The notes: generated by a model not told the origin, from the sequence alone. DNA of 10,022 bases from Alkalibacterium sp046484155 (GCF_046484155.1 NZ_JAWOBT010000045.1:1-10022); one strand, 5' to 3'. Shown: positions 1 to 7,350, counted from the stretch's first letter. Numbers and translations are program-made.

Positions 1-75
1 GTCCAAAGATTTCTTCATAGCATTCTAAAGCTACAATACTGTCAGAACGACCATACCCAGTTCAATACCGATCAT
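1..75 (-). other. Possible start of a downstream minus-strand gene, frame broken
   Basis: On the minus strand an ATG (75-73) lies two bases after the stop codon of the 78-920 gene and has a GAAGGA Shine-Dalgarno-like sequence 5' of it, inside the end of that gene. This is the usual layout of a translationally coupled next gene. Its frame, beginning MIGIELG, stops after 14 codons. Another frame, open from about position 61 to the window edge, reads GYGRSDSIVALECYEEIFG, which looks protein-like but has no start of its own here. One extra base near 61-58 would join the two. It may be a frameshifted gene, a sequencing error, or chance in a short edge fragment. I do not recognise the product. Confidence 0.2.
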
Positions 76-77
76 TA

Positions 78-920
78 TTATTCCTTCTTTACAGGCTTTG
101 TTTTTATGATCTTATCTTGCCATTGGTGATTGATATAAGCGATCAAAGAGGGGGAGAGCTGATTGAAATACTGTGTCAATACCTTATAGTCCTTGGCATA
201 TCTGTTTCGTTTGTCTCTGTCCGTTTTCAGCTCGTCCGCATCCTCAATGGAGTTTTCGTAGTGTCTGTTTATAAACTCTTTTATGAGAGCATTTTTATCC
301 TGTTTGAAAGCAGTGAGAGTTTTTTCTAGAAAATCGCCTTCTGCGACTAAAAATGAATGGTTACGGGAGAGCTCGACCGCTTCTGATAAGGCCCCTTCAG
401 CCTGAGTCAAGTAAGTGAAAAGGATCTCGGGGTTGACTGTTTCTCCCACAGAACGCATCGCTTGATCATAATCGTTGATGTTTTGATCAGCTTGCTTCCG
501 GAGGGTCACCACTTCGCGGTAAGTTGCTTGTTCGACGACTATTTGTTCTTCTTTCGTTTTTGTAGCGATGGATCTTTTACCCATTATTTTACGGAAGAAA
601 CGTTCAATAGGAGAGGCGACAGCTACGCCTTTTTTAAACGTTCTGTGCTTAGTATAGACAATCTTGTTCCAGTCAGAAGACCGGCTGGCCGGTCTTTTTT
701 TTGATGACGAAGAGTTATCAATGCCCGATAGCGGGTTAAGGCCGACTGTCGTCTTATTATAGACTTTATTGTAAAGTGCTTTTTTAGGATCTCGGATGTA
801 GCCCATCCCTTTTTTTTCGTAGAAGGGACTGCTTTGTCTTTTGACTTGGCGTTTCCATTTGCCAGTGGTCCGTGCTTTAAGCGATCTCTTCAGACTGAGT
901 TTGCGGATGCCGAACTTCAT
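78..920 (-). CDS. Hypothetical protein, basic N-terminus, function unknown
   Basis: This encodes 280 residues. The ATG start (complement of 918-920) follows GAGGAGTG at good spacing. The first 60 residues are very rich in lysine and arginine, and contain a distinctive stretch at about 36-58 with KKGMG, DPKKA and YNKVYNKTT. I recall similar N-termini in uncharacterised Firmicutes proteins, but I know of no assigned function. Residues 68-120 are low-complexity, basic and serine-rich. Residues 120-280 are charged and probably helical (EEQIVVEQATYREVVTLRKQ and onward), with no catalytic motif that I can see. There is no signal peptide or membrane segment. The basic head might contact nucleic acid or ribosomes, but that is only a guess. 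It is transcribed divergently from the phosphoesterase gene. The reading frame is certain; the role is unknown. Confidence 0.8.
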   Translation of the reverse strand: MKFGIRKLSLKRSLKARTTGKWKRQVKRQSSPFYEKKGMGYIRDPKKALYNKVYNKTTVGLNPLSGIDNSSSSKKRPASRSSDWNKIVYTKHRTFKKGVAVASPIERFFRKIMGKRSIATKTKEEQIVVEQATYREVVTLRKQADQNINDYDQAMRSVGETVNPEILFTYLTQAEGALSEAVELSRNHSFLVAEGDFLEKTLTAFKQDKNALIKEFINRHYENSIEDADELKTDRDKRNRYAKDYKVLTQYFNQLSPSLIAYINHQWQDKIIKTKPVKKE

Positions 921-976
921 GTGATCACTCCTCGTGTTATAAGGCTATTTTACCATAGTTTTCCTCTGAGCATCAG
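921..976 (-). promoter_or_regulatory. Probable promoter and RBS for the minus-strand gene
   Basis: Read on the minus strand, TGGTAAAAT (955-947) is a TGn extended -10 box with TAAAAT. A weak -35 candidate, CTGATG (976-971), lies 18 bases further upstream. A GAGGAGTGATCAC ribosome-binding segment sits just before the ATG. The extended -10 would compensate for the poor -35. Confidence 0.45.
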
Positions 977-1020
977 AAAAGGTTGGATGCATTCCTTTTC
1001 GTTCAGGGGCTTAAATAACG

Positions 1021-1054
1021 TATACTAAAACTATGAATAACGCTTGGAGGAGGG
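1021..1054 (+). promoter_or_regulatory. Candidate -10 box and strong RBS for the phosphoesterase
   Basis: TATACT at 1021-1026 is a reasonable -10 hexamer in the divergent intergenic region. No good -35 is found at 16-18 bases; TTCGTT at 998-1003 is the best match. GGAGGAGGG at 1046-1054 is a strong ribosome binding site seven bases before the ATG at 1061, and it fixes that start. Confidence 0.35.
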
Positions 1055-1060
1055 TTAAGT

Positions 1061-2074
1061 ATGTTCACGGACCGACGCTTGACTGAAGCGTATGAAAAAG
1101 CAAAGAATGTTTATTTCGATGACTGCTCACGCATCGTATTTATGAGTGATGCGCATAGAGGGGACGGTAGCGTTTCAGATGAATTCCTGAAAAGTCGCAA
1201 TATTTTTGTGCACGCGTTAACTGAATATTATGCAAATGAGTATACGTTTATTGAAATTGGCGACGGAGAAGAGCTGCTTGAGTATTCAGAGTTTGAATAT
1301 ATAAAAAATGCCCATCCGGATGTGTATGCAATGATTAAAAACTTTTATGACGATGACCGCTACATTCGGATATTCGGCAACCATGACATATATCTGAAGA
1401 ATCCGAAATATGTACAGAAAAATTTAAACATCAACTATGATGAATTCACAGAGACATTTTTTGATTTCTTGAAAGACATTGAACCGCTGGAAGCCATTAT
1501 TTTAAAACATCGCTTGACAAGTCAGGAACTGTTCGTCATTCACGGTCATCAGGGCGATGCACCCAATGATCAATTCTGGTTCTTCACCATGCTTTCGATC
1601 AAATACTTCTGGCGGTTCTTCCACCGCTTTGGCATGAAAAACCCGGCAAGTCCGGTAAAAAACGTTTCCAGACGTCATAAAATCGAACGCAATTACAGTA
1701 AATGGATCACTAAACACCAGCGACCGCTGATCTGCGGGCACACGCACCGTTTTAAATTTCCTAAAGATAAAAATATTCCTTATTTCAATACGGGATGCGG
1801 GATTTATCCATCCAGTATTACAGCGATCGAACTCACTGAAGGTATGATCCGCTTAGTGCGCTGGAAAGAATACGTCAATAATAAGGGGTTCTTATACATC
1901 AAGCGTGAAACGATGAGAGGGCCCGAACCGATTGAGGCTTTTGATACAAGAAAACCTCAGTCAGTTGTGGAATATTTGTCTGAGCAAAAAAAAGAGCGTG
2001 TGTCGAAAAAAACACGAGAAGAACGGGCAGCCTTTAGAGAAGAAGAGATGCGTGAAGACGTTGATCTAGAATGA
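1061..2074 (+). CDS. Calcineurin-like metallophosphoesterase
   Basis: This is a 337-residue soluble protein with the full set of dimetal phosphoesterase motifs in order: SDAH (D30, H32), GDGE (D68), GNHD (106-109), HGHQGD (H161, H163) and GHTH (226-229). Enzymes of this fold (PF00149) hydrolyse phosphoester or pyrophosphate bonds with two metal ions. The motif pattern resembles the LpxH-like branch, but Gram-positives have no lipid A, so the substrate here is unknown. Residues from about 290 form a highly charged tail with runs of K, R and E, probably helical and beyond the catalytic domain. There is no signal peptide or transmembrane segment, so it is probably cytoplasmic. It is a single-gene unit, divergent from the hypothetical gene and followed by a terminator. 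The family call is firm; the substrate is not. Confidence 0.93.
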   Translation: MFTDRRLTEAYEKAKNVYFDDCSRIVFMSDAHRGDGSVSDEFLKSRNIFVHALTEYYANEYTFIEIGDGEELLEYSEFEYIKNAHPDVYAMIKNFYDDDRYIRIFGNHDIYLKNPKYVQKNLNINYDEFTETFFDFLKDIEPLEAIILKHRLTSQELFVIHGHQGDAPNDQFWFFTMLSIKYFWRFFHRFGMKNPASPVKNVSRRHKIERNYSKWITKHQRPLICGHTHRFKFPKDKNIPYFNTGCGIYPSSITAIELTEGMIRLVRWKEYVNNKGFLYIKRETMRGPEPIEAFDTRKPQSVVEYLSEQKKERVSKKTREERAAFREEEMREDVDLE

Positions 2075-2155
2075 TAGGGTAAAACGTGAATAAGTGCGGA
2101 ATAGAGCTGCCCTATGAGTCACTGAGCAGAGCGTGTGCTGATAATCAGCAGCCTG

Positions 2156-2190
2156 GAGCATCCGGTATATCGGGTGCTCTATTTATTTAG
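2156..2190 (+). terminator. Rho-independent terminator after the phosphoesterase
   Basis: The arms GAGCATCCG (2156-2164) and CGGGTGCTC (2171-2179) form a 9 bp stem with one G-U pair and a six-base loop. They are followed by the T-rich TATTTATTT. This separates the phosphoesterase from the permease unit. Confidence 0.8.
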
Positions 2191-2230
2191 AGTATTCTGA
2201 CGATTCATGCTTCTTTTTGATTTAGTTTTT

Positions 2231-2287
2231 TGCTATAGTGGGGTAATGACAAATAACGCGTCAAATTAATAGGAAATTGAAGGAGGG
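2231..2287 (+). promoter_or_regulatory. Promoter and RBS of the permease-cutC unit
   Basis: TGCTATAGT (2231-2239) is an extended -10 box. The T-rich segment TTCTTT around 2211-2216 would be the weak -35 at 17 bases. An AAGGAGGG ribosome binding site at 2280-2287 lies seven bases before the ATG at 2295. That spacing rules out the in-frame TTG at 2277, which precedes the binding site. Confidence 0.5.
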
Positions 2288-2294
2288 AGTCCAG

Positions 2295-3653
2295 ATGGAA
2301 AAAAGACAACATTATGGATTAAGTACGGCTATTTCGATGATTGTCGGAATAAGTATCGGTTCAGGAATATTTTTCAAATCCGATGATATACTACAGGCGA
2401 CAGGTGGGAGTGTCTGGTTAGGTATCTTGGTCTTCATGATTGGCGCATTCTGTATTATTTTTGGCAGTATCACATTATCTCAATTAGCCAGCCGGTCACA
2501 AAAAAGAGGGGGAGTCATCTCTTATTATGAAGAATTTGTTTCACCCCGTTTTGCAAGTGCCTTCGGGTGGTTTCAACTGTTCGTTTATTATCCGACCATT
2601 ACGGCTGTCGTGAGCTGGGTTTCAGGCATTTATACCGTTTCTTTATTGAATTTGACTCCTACGCTGGAATTGCAGACGTTACTGGGATTTAGTTATTTAA
2701 GCTTCTTCTTCTTAATGAATTACCTGTCGTATAAACTTGGTGGTCGTTTTCAAAACGTCACAACCGTTGTCAAAATGATTCCTTTGATCGGGGTCGCATT
2801 GATCGGTTTATTCTGGACACAAGGGACACCCGCGTTACCTGAAGGTGTCGTTACTGTAGAATCCAGTGCCGTTGGCTGGGGCTTCCTGGCCGCACTGGCA
2901 CCGATCGCCTTCTCGTTTGACGGGTGGATCGTGTCGACTTCCATCACGCAGGAAGTGAAAGATCATCACAAAAACATGCCGATCGCCTTGACGATCGGAC
3001 CGCTGATAGTACTCAGTGTGTATCTGGCCTTTTTCTTAGGCATGATCGCCATTGTCGGAACGGAATATATCCTATCGGCAGGGGATCAGGCCATCAGTCA
3101 AATTGGCTACTCGATATTTGGCGCAAGTGGGGAAAAAATCCTCTTAGCCTTTGTATTGATAGCCATCTTAGGCGTGGTCAACGGGATCTCGCTTGGCTAC
3201 ATCCGGTTGCCGCAGACGTTGGCATCAAAGAATATGATACCGTTTAGTGAGAAAATCGCCCAAATAAGTGATAAAGAAGGACTGTCACCTTATGCAGCCC
3301 TATCTGCCTATTTGATCACCGTCTTTTGGCTGATGATCCATTACCTGACGCAGAGATTCGATGTATTAGCGGGCGGAGACATCAGTGAGATCGCGATCGT
3401 CTTCAGTTACGTGGCATACATCTTACTTTACGTTAAAGTCATGGGACTGAAAAAGACCGGCATCATCAAGAGCACTTTTTTGGGGACCGTTGCACCTGTT
3501 TTAGGTGTCATCGGCTCGCTCGTCATTTTACTTGGAGGGGTCATCTCCAATCCGGTCTATAGTCCAGTGTTCTTGCTCTTTTCAGGAGGTGTCTGTGTAC
3601 TCGGTTACCTGTACGGCGTCAGAGGCCAGAGCAGCGAGGATATGTCGCTGTGA
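2295..3653 (+). CDS. APC-family amino acid permease
   Basis: This is a 452-residue, strongly hydrophobic integral membrane protein with about twelve predicted transmembrane helices, the usual size for the APC amino acid-polyamine-organocation family. The first helix carries the hallmark IVGISIGSGIFF (about residues 16-27), the unwound glycine-rich substrate-binding segment of these transporters. A later segment around 205-215 (APIAFSFDGW) matches the helix 6 substrate region of LAT-like exchangers such as SteT and YkbA. The likely substrate is an amino acid, perhaps neutral, taken up with protons or exchanged; sequence alone does not fix it. The start is set by the AAGGAGGG binding site. The stop overlaps the GTG start of the following CutC gene, so the two are probably co-transcribed and translationally coupled. 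Confidence 0.92.
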   Translation: MEKRQHYGLSTAISMIVGISIGSGIFFKSDDILQATGGSVWLGILVFMIGAFCIIFGSITLSQLASRSQKRGGVISYYEEFVSPRFASAFGWFQLFVYYPTITAVVSWVSGIYTVSLLNLTPTLELQTLLGFSYLSFFFLMNYLSYKLGGRFQNVTTVVKMIPLIGVALIGLFWTQGTPALPEGVVTVESSAVGWGFLAALAPIAFSFDGWIVSTSITQEVKDHHKNMPIALTIGPLIVLSVYLAFFLGMIAIVGTEYILSAGDQAISQIGYSIFGASGEKILLAFVLIAILGVVNGISLGYIRLPQTLASKNMIPFSEKIAQISDKEGLSPYAALSAYLITVFWLMIHYLTQRFDVLAGGDISEIAIVFSYVAYILLYVKVMGLKKTGIIKSTFLGTVAPVLGVIGSLVILLGGVISNPVYSPVFLLFSGGVCVLGYLYGVRGQSSEDMSL

Positions 3654-4297
3654 TCAAGAAAGAGTTCTGTGCAGAAAATTTTACGCATGTACCTGAAGCG
3701 ATCGAGTTAGGTGTGGACCGTATTGAACTGTGCGACAAGCTGGCTGTAGGCGGAACGACACCGACAGAAGCTGTCCAGATAGAAACGGTTGAGTATGCGC
3801 ATGCGCGTGGCGTAGACGTCGTTTCCATGATCAGACCACGCGGCGGATCGTTCGTTTACAGCGAGGCCGAAAAGAGTCAGATGCTGATAGAAGCTACGCA
3901 GGCGATAAAGAATGGAGCAGACGGCATTGTTTTCGGCTGTTTAACAGAACAGGGAGATATCGACAAACCGTTTGCGGAAGCGCTGATCCGCATTGCCGGG
4001 TCCAGACAAAGTGTTTTCCATATGGCTTTTGATGCTATTACTGAAGAAAAACAACCCGAAGCATTAGACTGGTTGATCGAGGCAGGGTGTACCCGACTAC
4101 TGACCAGAGGTGGGACATCCGGTTCTGCCCTGCAGCATAAAGAAGTCATTAATGCCTTGATCGAACGAGCCGGGCCGCAGATAGAAATTCTGCCCGGTGG
4201 CGGTATCACACATGAGAACCTGGCTGAGGCACAAACGGCAATCCGTGCGACTCAATTTCATGGCACACAAATCGTAACATTGACGCATTCTAAATAA
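3650..4297 (+). CDS. cutC: CutC family protein (copper homeostasis annotation)
   Basis: This encodes 215 residues matching the CutC family (PF03932), a TIM-barrel protein. Typical blocks are DRIELCDKLAVGGTTPT (23-39), MIRPRGGSFVYS (60-71), FHMAFD (123-128), RLLTRGG (149-155) and ILPGGGI near 180. The length fits the shorter Gram-positive forms. The family was named for a copper-tolerance phenotype in E. coli, but a direct copper role is disputed and its biochemical activity is uncertain. The conserved acidic, arginine and glycine barrel-end residues suggest binding of a small, perhaps phosphorylated, ligand. The GTG start shares bases with the permease stop codon (GTGA), and GAGG lies about ten bases upstream inside the permease gene. 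No metal transporter or copper regulator is nearby. Confidence 0.93.
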   Translation: MIKKEFCAENFTHVPEAIELGVDRIELCDKLAVGGTTPTEAVQIETVEYAHARGVDVVSMIRPRGGSFVYSEAEKSQMLIEATQAIKNGADGIVFGCLTEQGDIDKPFAEALIRIAGSRQSVFHMAFDAITEEKQPEALDWLIEAGCTRLLTRGGTSGSALQHKEVINALIERAGPQIEILPGGGITHENLAEAQTAIRATQFHGTQIVTLTHSK

Positions 4298-4311
4298 TTT
4301 CCATAAAAGTG

Positions 4312-4341
4312 TTGACAGCTGATCGTGTAATCTGTTAAAAT
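4312..4341 (+). promoter_or_regulatory. Promoter of the metNIQ operon
   Basis: There is a perfect -35 TTGACA (4312-4317), an 18-base spacer and TAAAAT (4336-4341), preceded by TGT to make an extended -10. Transcription would start near 4348, some 40 bases before the T-box Stem I. Confidence 0.8.
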
Positions 4342-4388
4342 TCTAATCATTAAAAGAAAACAAAAAAATAATGAGAAATAAATGAGCG

Positions 4389-4680
4389 TTGACAAGATAA
4401 GTACAGATTAGAGTATCATCTCAGAGAGCTTCCGTTGGGTGTAAGGAAGCATGATAATCGATTTGGAAAATGGTCTTTGAGCAGAAGTAGTGAGTGATGT
4501 CATGAGCTATTTCCGGTTGCACCCGGTACAGTGCCGCAGTATGCAGGAGCCGTTTTGGACTTTTAAGTACTGGTAGAGGTTGTTTTAGTGATAAAACAAC
4601 AAACAAAGGTGGAACCGCGCTAACTTAACTAAATTAGTCGCCCTTTTTGAGTCAGTGGACTCAAGAAGGGCGTTTTTTAT
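4389..4680 (+). promoter_or_regulatory. T-box leader, methionine-type (specifier AUG)
   Basis: This is a tRNA-sensing transcription attenuator upstream of the methionine importer. Stem I starts with GACAAGATAAGTA, then AGAGAG (4423-4428) and a distal hairpin GCTTCC/GGAAGC (4428-4433 with 4445-4450) with the typical GGGTGTAA loop. The specifier side reads GGAAAATGGTC. By the usual GAA-N-codon pattern the specifier is AUG at 4470-4472, that is methionine. A Stem III hairpin GTTGTTTT/AAAACAAC (4579-4600) precedes the conserved T-box AAAGGTGGAACCGCG (4605-4619). AAAGG can pair with CCTTT at the start of the terminator to make the antiterminator. In known T-boxes uncharged cognate tRNA stabilises the antiterminator, so metNIQ should be read when methionine is scarce. 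The bases meeting the tRNA 3' end are UGGA. Confidence 0.95.
4639..4680 (+). terminator. T-box attenuator terminator
   Basis: CGCCCTTTTTGAGTC (4639-4653) pairs with GACTCAAGAAGGGCG (4658-4672) in a 15 bp stem with one G-U pair and an AGTG loop, followed by TTTTTTAT. Its 5' arm overlaps the antiterminator partner of the T-box sequence, so the two folds exclude each other. Confidence 0.93.
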
Positions 4681-4710
4681 TGTCTGAAATAATTGGAAGG
4701 AGTGAGACCA

Positions 4711-5745
4711 TTGATTACATTAAAGGGAATTAAAAAAACATATGAAAGCAAGGCCGGTCGTTTTGAAGCGGTCAAAGAAGTGGATTTAACAATCAATAAG
4801 GGTGAAATTTTTGGATTCGTCGGCTACTCAGGCGCAGGAAAAAGCACGCTGCTACGTCTGATCAACGGCTTGGAATCACCGACAGAAGGCACGGTAGAGC
4901 TAGATGACAAAGTTTTATCCGAATTGAACAAAAAAGCTATTCGGAAAGAACGTCAATCCATCGGCATGATTTTCCAGCATTTCAATCTGCTCTGGAGCCG
5001 AACGGTTTTAGAAAATGTGGTATTTCCGCTGGAGATCGCCAAGGTGGAGAAAGCGACACGTATAAAAAAAGCGAAAGAATTGATTCAATTAGTCGGTCTG
5101 TCAGGAAAGGAAAGCGCGTATCCGGCACAATTGAGTGGAGGAGAGAAACAACGCGTCGGCATTGCCCGAGCATTGGCGAACGATCCGAAAGTGCTGCTCA
5201 GTGATGAAGCCACGAGCGCCTTGGACCCGCAGACGACCGATGAAGTCCTGGAACTGCTTGAAAAAATCAATAGGGAACTGAATGTCACGATTGTTCTGAT
5301 CACGCATGAGATGGAAGTGGTCCGAAAGATTTGTCAACGCGTCGCCGTGATGGATTCAGGCGTCATCGTAGAAGAAGGACCGGTTCTGGATGTCTTCAAG
5401 CATCCTAAACATCCTGTGACACAGCGCTTTGTTAAACAGGACCTGGAGATGGACAGCAAAGAAACATTAGCAGCGTTAAAAGAGCTGCAGGCACTCTACC
5501 CGGACGGGGATATCGTCCAGCTCATGTTTGAAGGCAGGAGCGCGAACACACCGATCATCACACAGGTCAGTCGTGAGACCGGGGTCGACATCAATATCAT
5601 TCAAGGCAGTATCCAGTCCACCCACGAAGTGCCGATGGGGACGTTAGTGGTCCAGTTACTCGGGACAAAAGACGAACGCCAGGCGGCTTTAAATTTACTG
5701 GCTACGTATCCGATCGAAGTGGAGGTGATCGACTATGCTGACTGA
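4711..5745 (+). CDS. metN: Methionine ABC transporter ATP-binding protein MetN
   Basis: This 344-residue protein is the cytoplasmic ATPase that powers D/L-methionine import through MetI with MetQ. ABC motifs run in order: Walker A GYSGAGKST (38-46), Q-loop Q89 in IFQHFNLLW, signature LSGGE (141-145), Walker B VLLSDEA (161-167) and switch H199 in LITHE. Residues from about 265 form the C-terminal NIL domain, which in E. coli MetN binds methionine and inhibits transport when the cell is replete. The sequence closely resembles B. subtilis MetN as I remember it. I start it at TTG 4711 because AAGGAG (4697-4702) sits eight bases upstream; an in-frame TTG at 4693 lies before that site and is unlikely. 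It lies just behind the T-box terminator and overlaps metI by 11 bases. Confidence 0.96.
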   Translation: MITLKGIKKTYESKAGRFEAVKEVDLTINKGEIFGFVGYSGAGKSTLLRLINGLESPTEGTVELDDKVLSELNKKAIRKERQSIGMIFQHFNLLWSRTVLENVVFPLEIAKVEKATRIKKAKELIQLVGLSGKESAYPAQLSGGEKQRVGIARALANDPKVLLSDEATSALDPQTTDEVLELLEKINRELNVTIVLITHEMEVVRKICQRVAVMDSGVIVEEGPVLDVFKHPKHPVTQRFVKQDLEMDSKETLAALKELQALYPDGDIVQLMFEGRSANTPIITQVSRETGVDINIIQGSIQSTHEVPMGTLVVQLLGTKDERQAALNLLATYPIEVEVIDYAD

Positions 5746-6439
5746 TTCAATTCAAACGGGAAATATCTTTCTAGACTATTTAGATTTTGAATCGATTGCC
5801 TGGGACCGGGTCTGGATCGCAACGAGAGAAACGCTTTACATGACCAGTATTTCGGTCATCGCTGTTTTTTTCTTAGGTATCTTGCTCGGGTTACTCTTGT
5901 ATGAGACCCGAAACAGTACGTCGGTTTTCGCCGTCATTTTATATAATGTCGTCGCCTTTTTAGTCAATGTGTTTCGCTCGATTCCGTTTATCATTTTGAT
6001 CGTCTTGCTGATACCTTTTACAAAAGCGATAGTCGGGAGTATGACAGGACCGACCGCGGGTTTACCTGCGCTCATCTTGTCAGCCGCACCGTTTTATGGA
6101 CGACTGGTCGAATCGGGATTAAGAGAAGTGGATAAAGGGGTCATCGAGGCCGCCGAAGCGATGGGCTCGACCAAATGGGAAATCATCAAAAAAGTTTACA
6201 TCCCGGAAAGTCTGCCTAATATCGTTGCAGGGATAACGGTCACAGCCATATCGCTCGTGGGCTACACTGCGATGGCGGGTGTGATCGGTGCGGGAGGTTT
6301 AGGGAACCTGGCTTATTTAGAAGGGTTCCAGCGCAGTCGTCCGAACGTGACACTGATTGCGACCGTGATCATTCTGATCATTGTGTTCACCATCCAATTT
6401 ATCGGAGACAGATGGGTCACCAAAATTGATAAACGGTAA
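5735..6439 (+). CDS. metI: Methionine ABC transporter permease MetI
   Basis: This 234-residue membrane protein forms the transport channel of the methionine importer as a MetI dimer. About five hydrophobic helices are visible: roughly 38-56, 65-98, 108-125, 163-190 and 206-226. The EAA coupling motif that docks on MetN is EAAEAMG (138-144), followed by the usual IPESLP. GYTAMAGVIGAGGLGNLA near 176-193 is characteristic of MetI. At 234 residues it is slightly longer than the usual 217-222 because of an extended N-terminus (LTDSIQTGNIFLDYLDFESI). The ATG lies inside the end of metN, with GGAGGTGATC (5721-5730) as ribosome binding site, so translation is coupled. It is followed by a 39-base gap to metQ. 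Confidence 0.95.
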   Translation: MLTDSIQTGNIFLDYLDFESIAWDRVWIATRETLYMTSISVIAVFFLGILLGLLLYETRNSTSVFAVILYNVVAFLVNVFRSIPFIILIVLLIPFTKAIVGSMTGPTAGLPALILSAAPFYGRLVESGLREVDKGVIEAAEAMGSTKWEIIKKVYIPESLPNIVAGITVTAISLVGYTAMAGVIGAGGLGNLAYLEGFQRSRPNVTLIATVIILIIVFTIQFIGDRWVTKIDKR

Positions 6440-6478
6440 TCACAGTTAAATTAAAAAATAAGAATTAAGGGGAGAAAG

Positions 6479-7303
6479 ATGATGAAAAAATTAAAAGGGT
6501 TAGTTATTTTAAGCAGTGCACTACTATTAGCAGCATGTGGTAACGGGGAAGAAGAGAGTGCTGAAGAATCACAGACATTGACGGTGGGCGCGACCAATGT
6601 GCCGCATGCCGAAATTTTAGAATTTGCAAAACCACTGCTGGCAGAAGAAGGCATCGATTTAACGATCGAGACCTATAATGATTATGTCATCCCCAATTTG
6701 GCTCTTGCTGATGGAGATCTGGATGCCAACTACTTCCAGCATGTGCCTTATTTTGAAGGACAGGTGGCAGAAAATGAGTATGATTTCGTCAACGCCGGCG
6801 GCATTCATTTGGAACCGCTGGGGGCTTACTCCAACCGCTATGATGACTTGAGTGACTTGCCGGAAGGGGCGACCATCTTGACCAGTAACAGTGTCGCCGA
6901 TCACGGGCGTGTCTTGAGTGTCCTTGAAGAGGCTGGACTGATTGAAGTCGATGACTCGGTCGAATTGGTGGATGCCACCTTTGATGATATCGTTGAAAAT
7001 GACTTGGATCTACAATTCGAATATGAATACGATGCAGCCTTACTGCCGACACTATATGCCGAGGACGAAGGCGATGTGTTCTTCATCAACTCAAACTTCG
7101 CAGTGGACCAGGGTATCAGCCCGGTCGATGACGCGATTGCTTTGGAAAATACCTCATCACCGTATGCCAATATCGTTGCTGTTCGTTCAGAAGACGAAAA
7201 TGACGAACGCATTGCCAAACTTATCGAGGTGTTACGTTCGGAAGAAACACAGGACTTCATCCTGGAAACATGGGATGGCGCCGTCGTTCCAGTGGATGAG
7301 TAA
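6479..7303 (+). CDS. metQ: Methionine-binding lipoprotein MetQ (NlpA family)
   Basis: This encodes 274 residues. The N-terminus is a type II signal peptide: basic MMKKLKG, a hydrophobic core (8-17) and lipobox LAAC with the lipidated cysteine at 20. The mature protein should be anchored to the outer face of the membrane and deliver methionine to MetI-MetN. TVGATNVPHAEILEFAKPLL (about 35-54) and DANYFQHVPYFE are NlpA/MetQ family landmarks (PF03180), as is the VPVDE-type end. The mature domain is very acidic. Either ATG 6479 or ATG 6482 could start it; GGAG at 6471-6474 gives seven-base spacing to 6482, four to 6479. It is the last gene of the T-box operon, and no clear U-tract terminator follows it. 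Confidence 0.95.
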   Translation: MMKKLKGLVILSSALLLAACGNGEEESAEESQTLTVGATNVPHAEILEFAKPLLAEEGIDLTIETYNDYVIPNLALADGDLDANYFQHVPYFEGQVAENEYDFVNAGGIHLEPLGAYSNRYDDLSDLPEGATILTSNSVADHGRVLSVLEEAGLIEVDDSVELVDATFDDIVENDLDLQFEYEYDAALLPTLYAEDEGDVFFINSNFAVDQGISPVDDAIALENTSSPYANIVAVRSEDENDERIAKLIEVLRSEETQDFILETWDGAVVPVDE

Positions 7304-7350
7304 AAGATAGAGCTGTAAAGATTAAATTTCCCCAAAGATGCGATGCTTAG

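Noticed and set aside
2247..2263. TGAC-N9-GTCA inverted repeat near the permease start as an operator
   Set aside because: It has only four-base arms with no extension, and matches no regulator site I know. Too weak to claim.
2924..3247. A 107-codon plus-strand frame inside the permease
   Set aside because: It is an alternative frame of a continuous membrane-protein gene, and its product looks non-physiological. It is not evidence of a frameshift because the permease frame is intact.
4389..4394. Second TTGACA ahead of metNIQ
   Set aside because: It forms part of the conserved T-box Stem I 5' strand, and the best -10 (TATCAT) would be 19 bases away and inside the stem. The promoter at 4312-4341 is better and lies upstream of the whole leader.
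6901..7335. A 144-codon open frame on the minus strand across metQ
   Set aside because: It is antisense to a well-supported lipoprotein gene, is serine-rich low-complexity as expected from a shadow frame, and has no recognisable domain.
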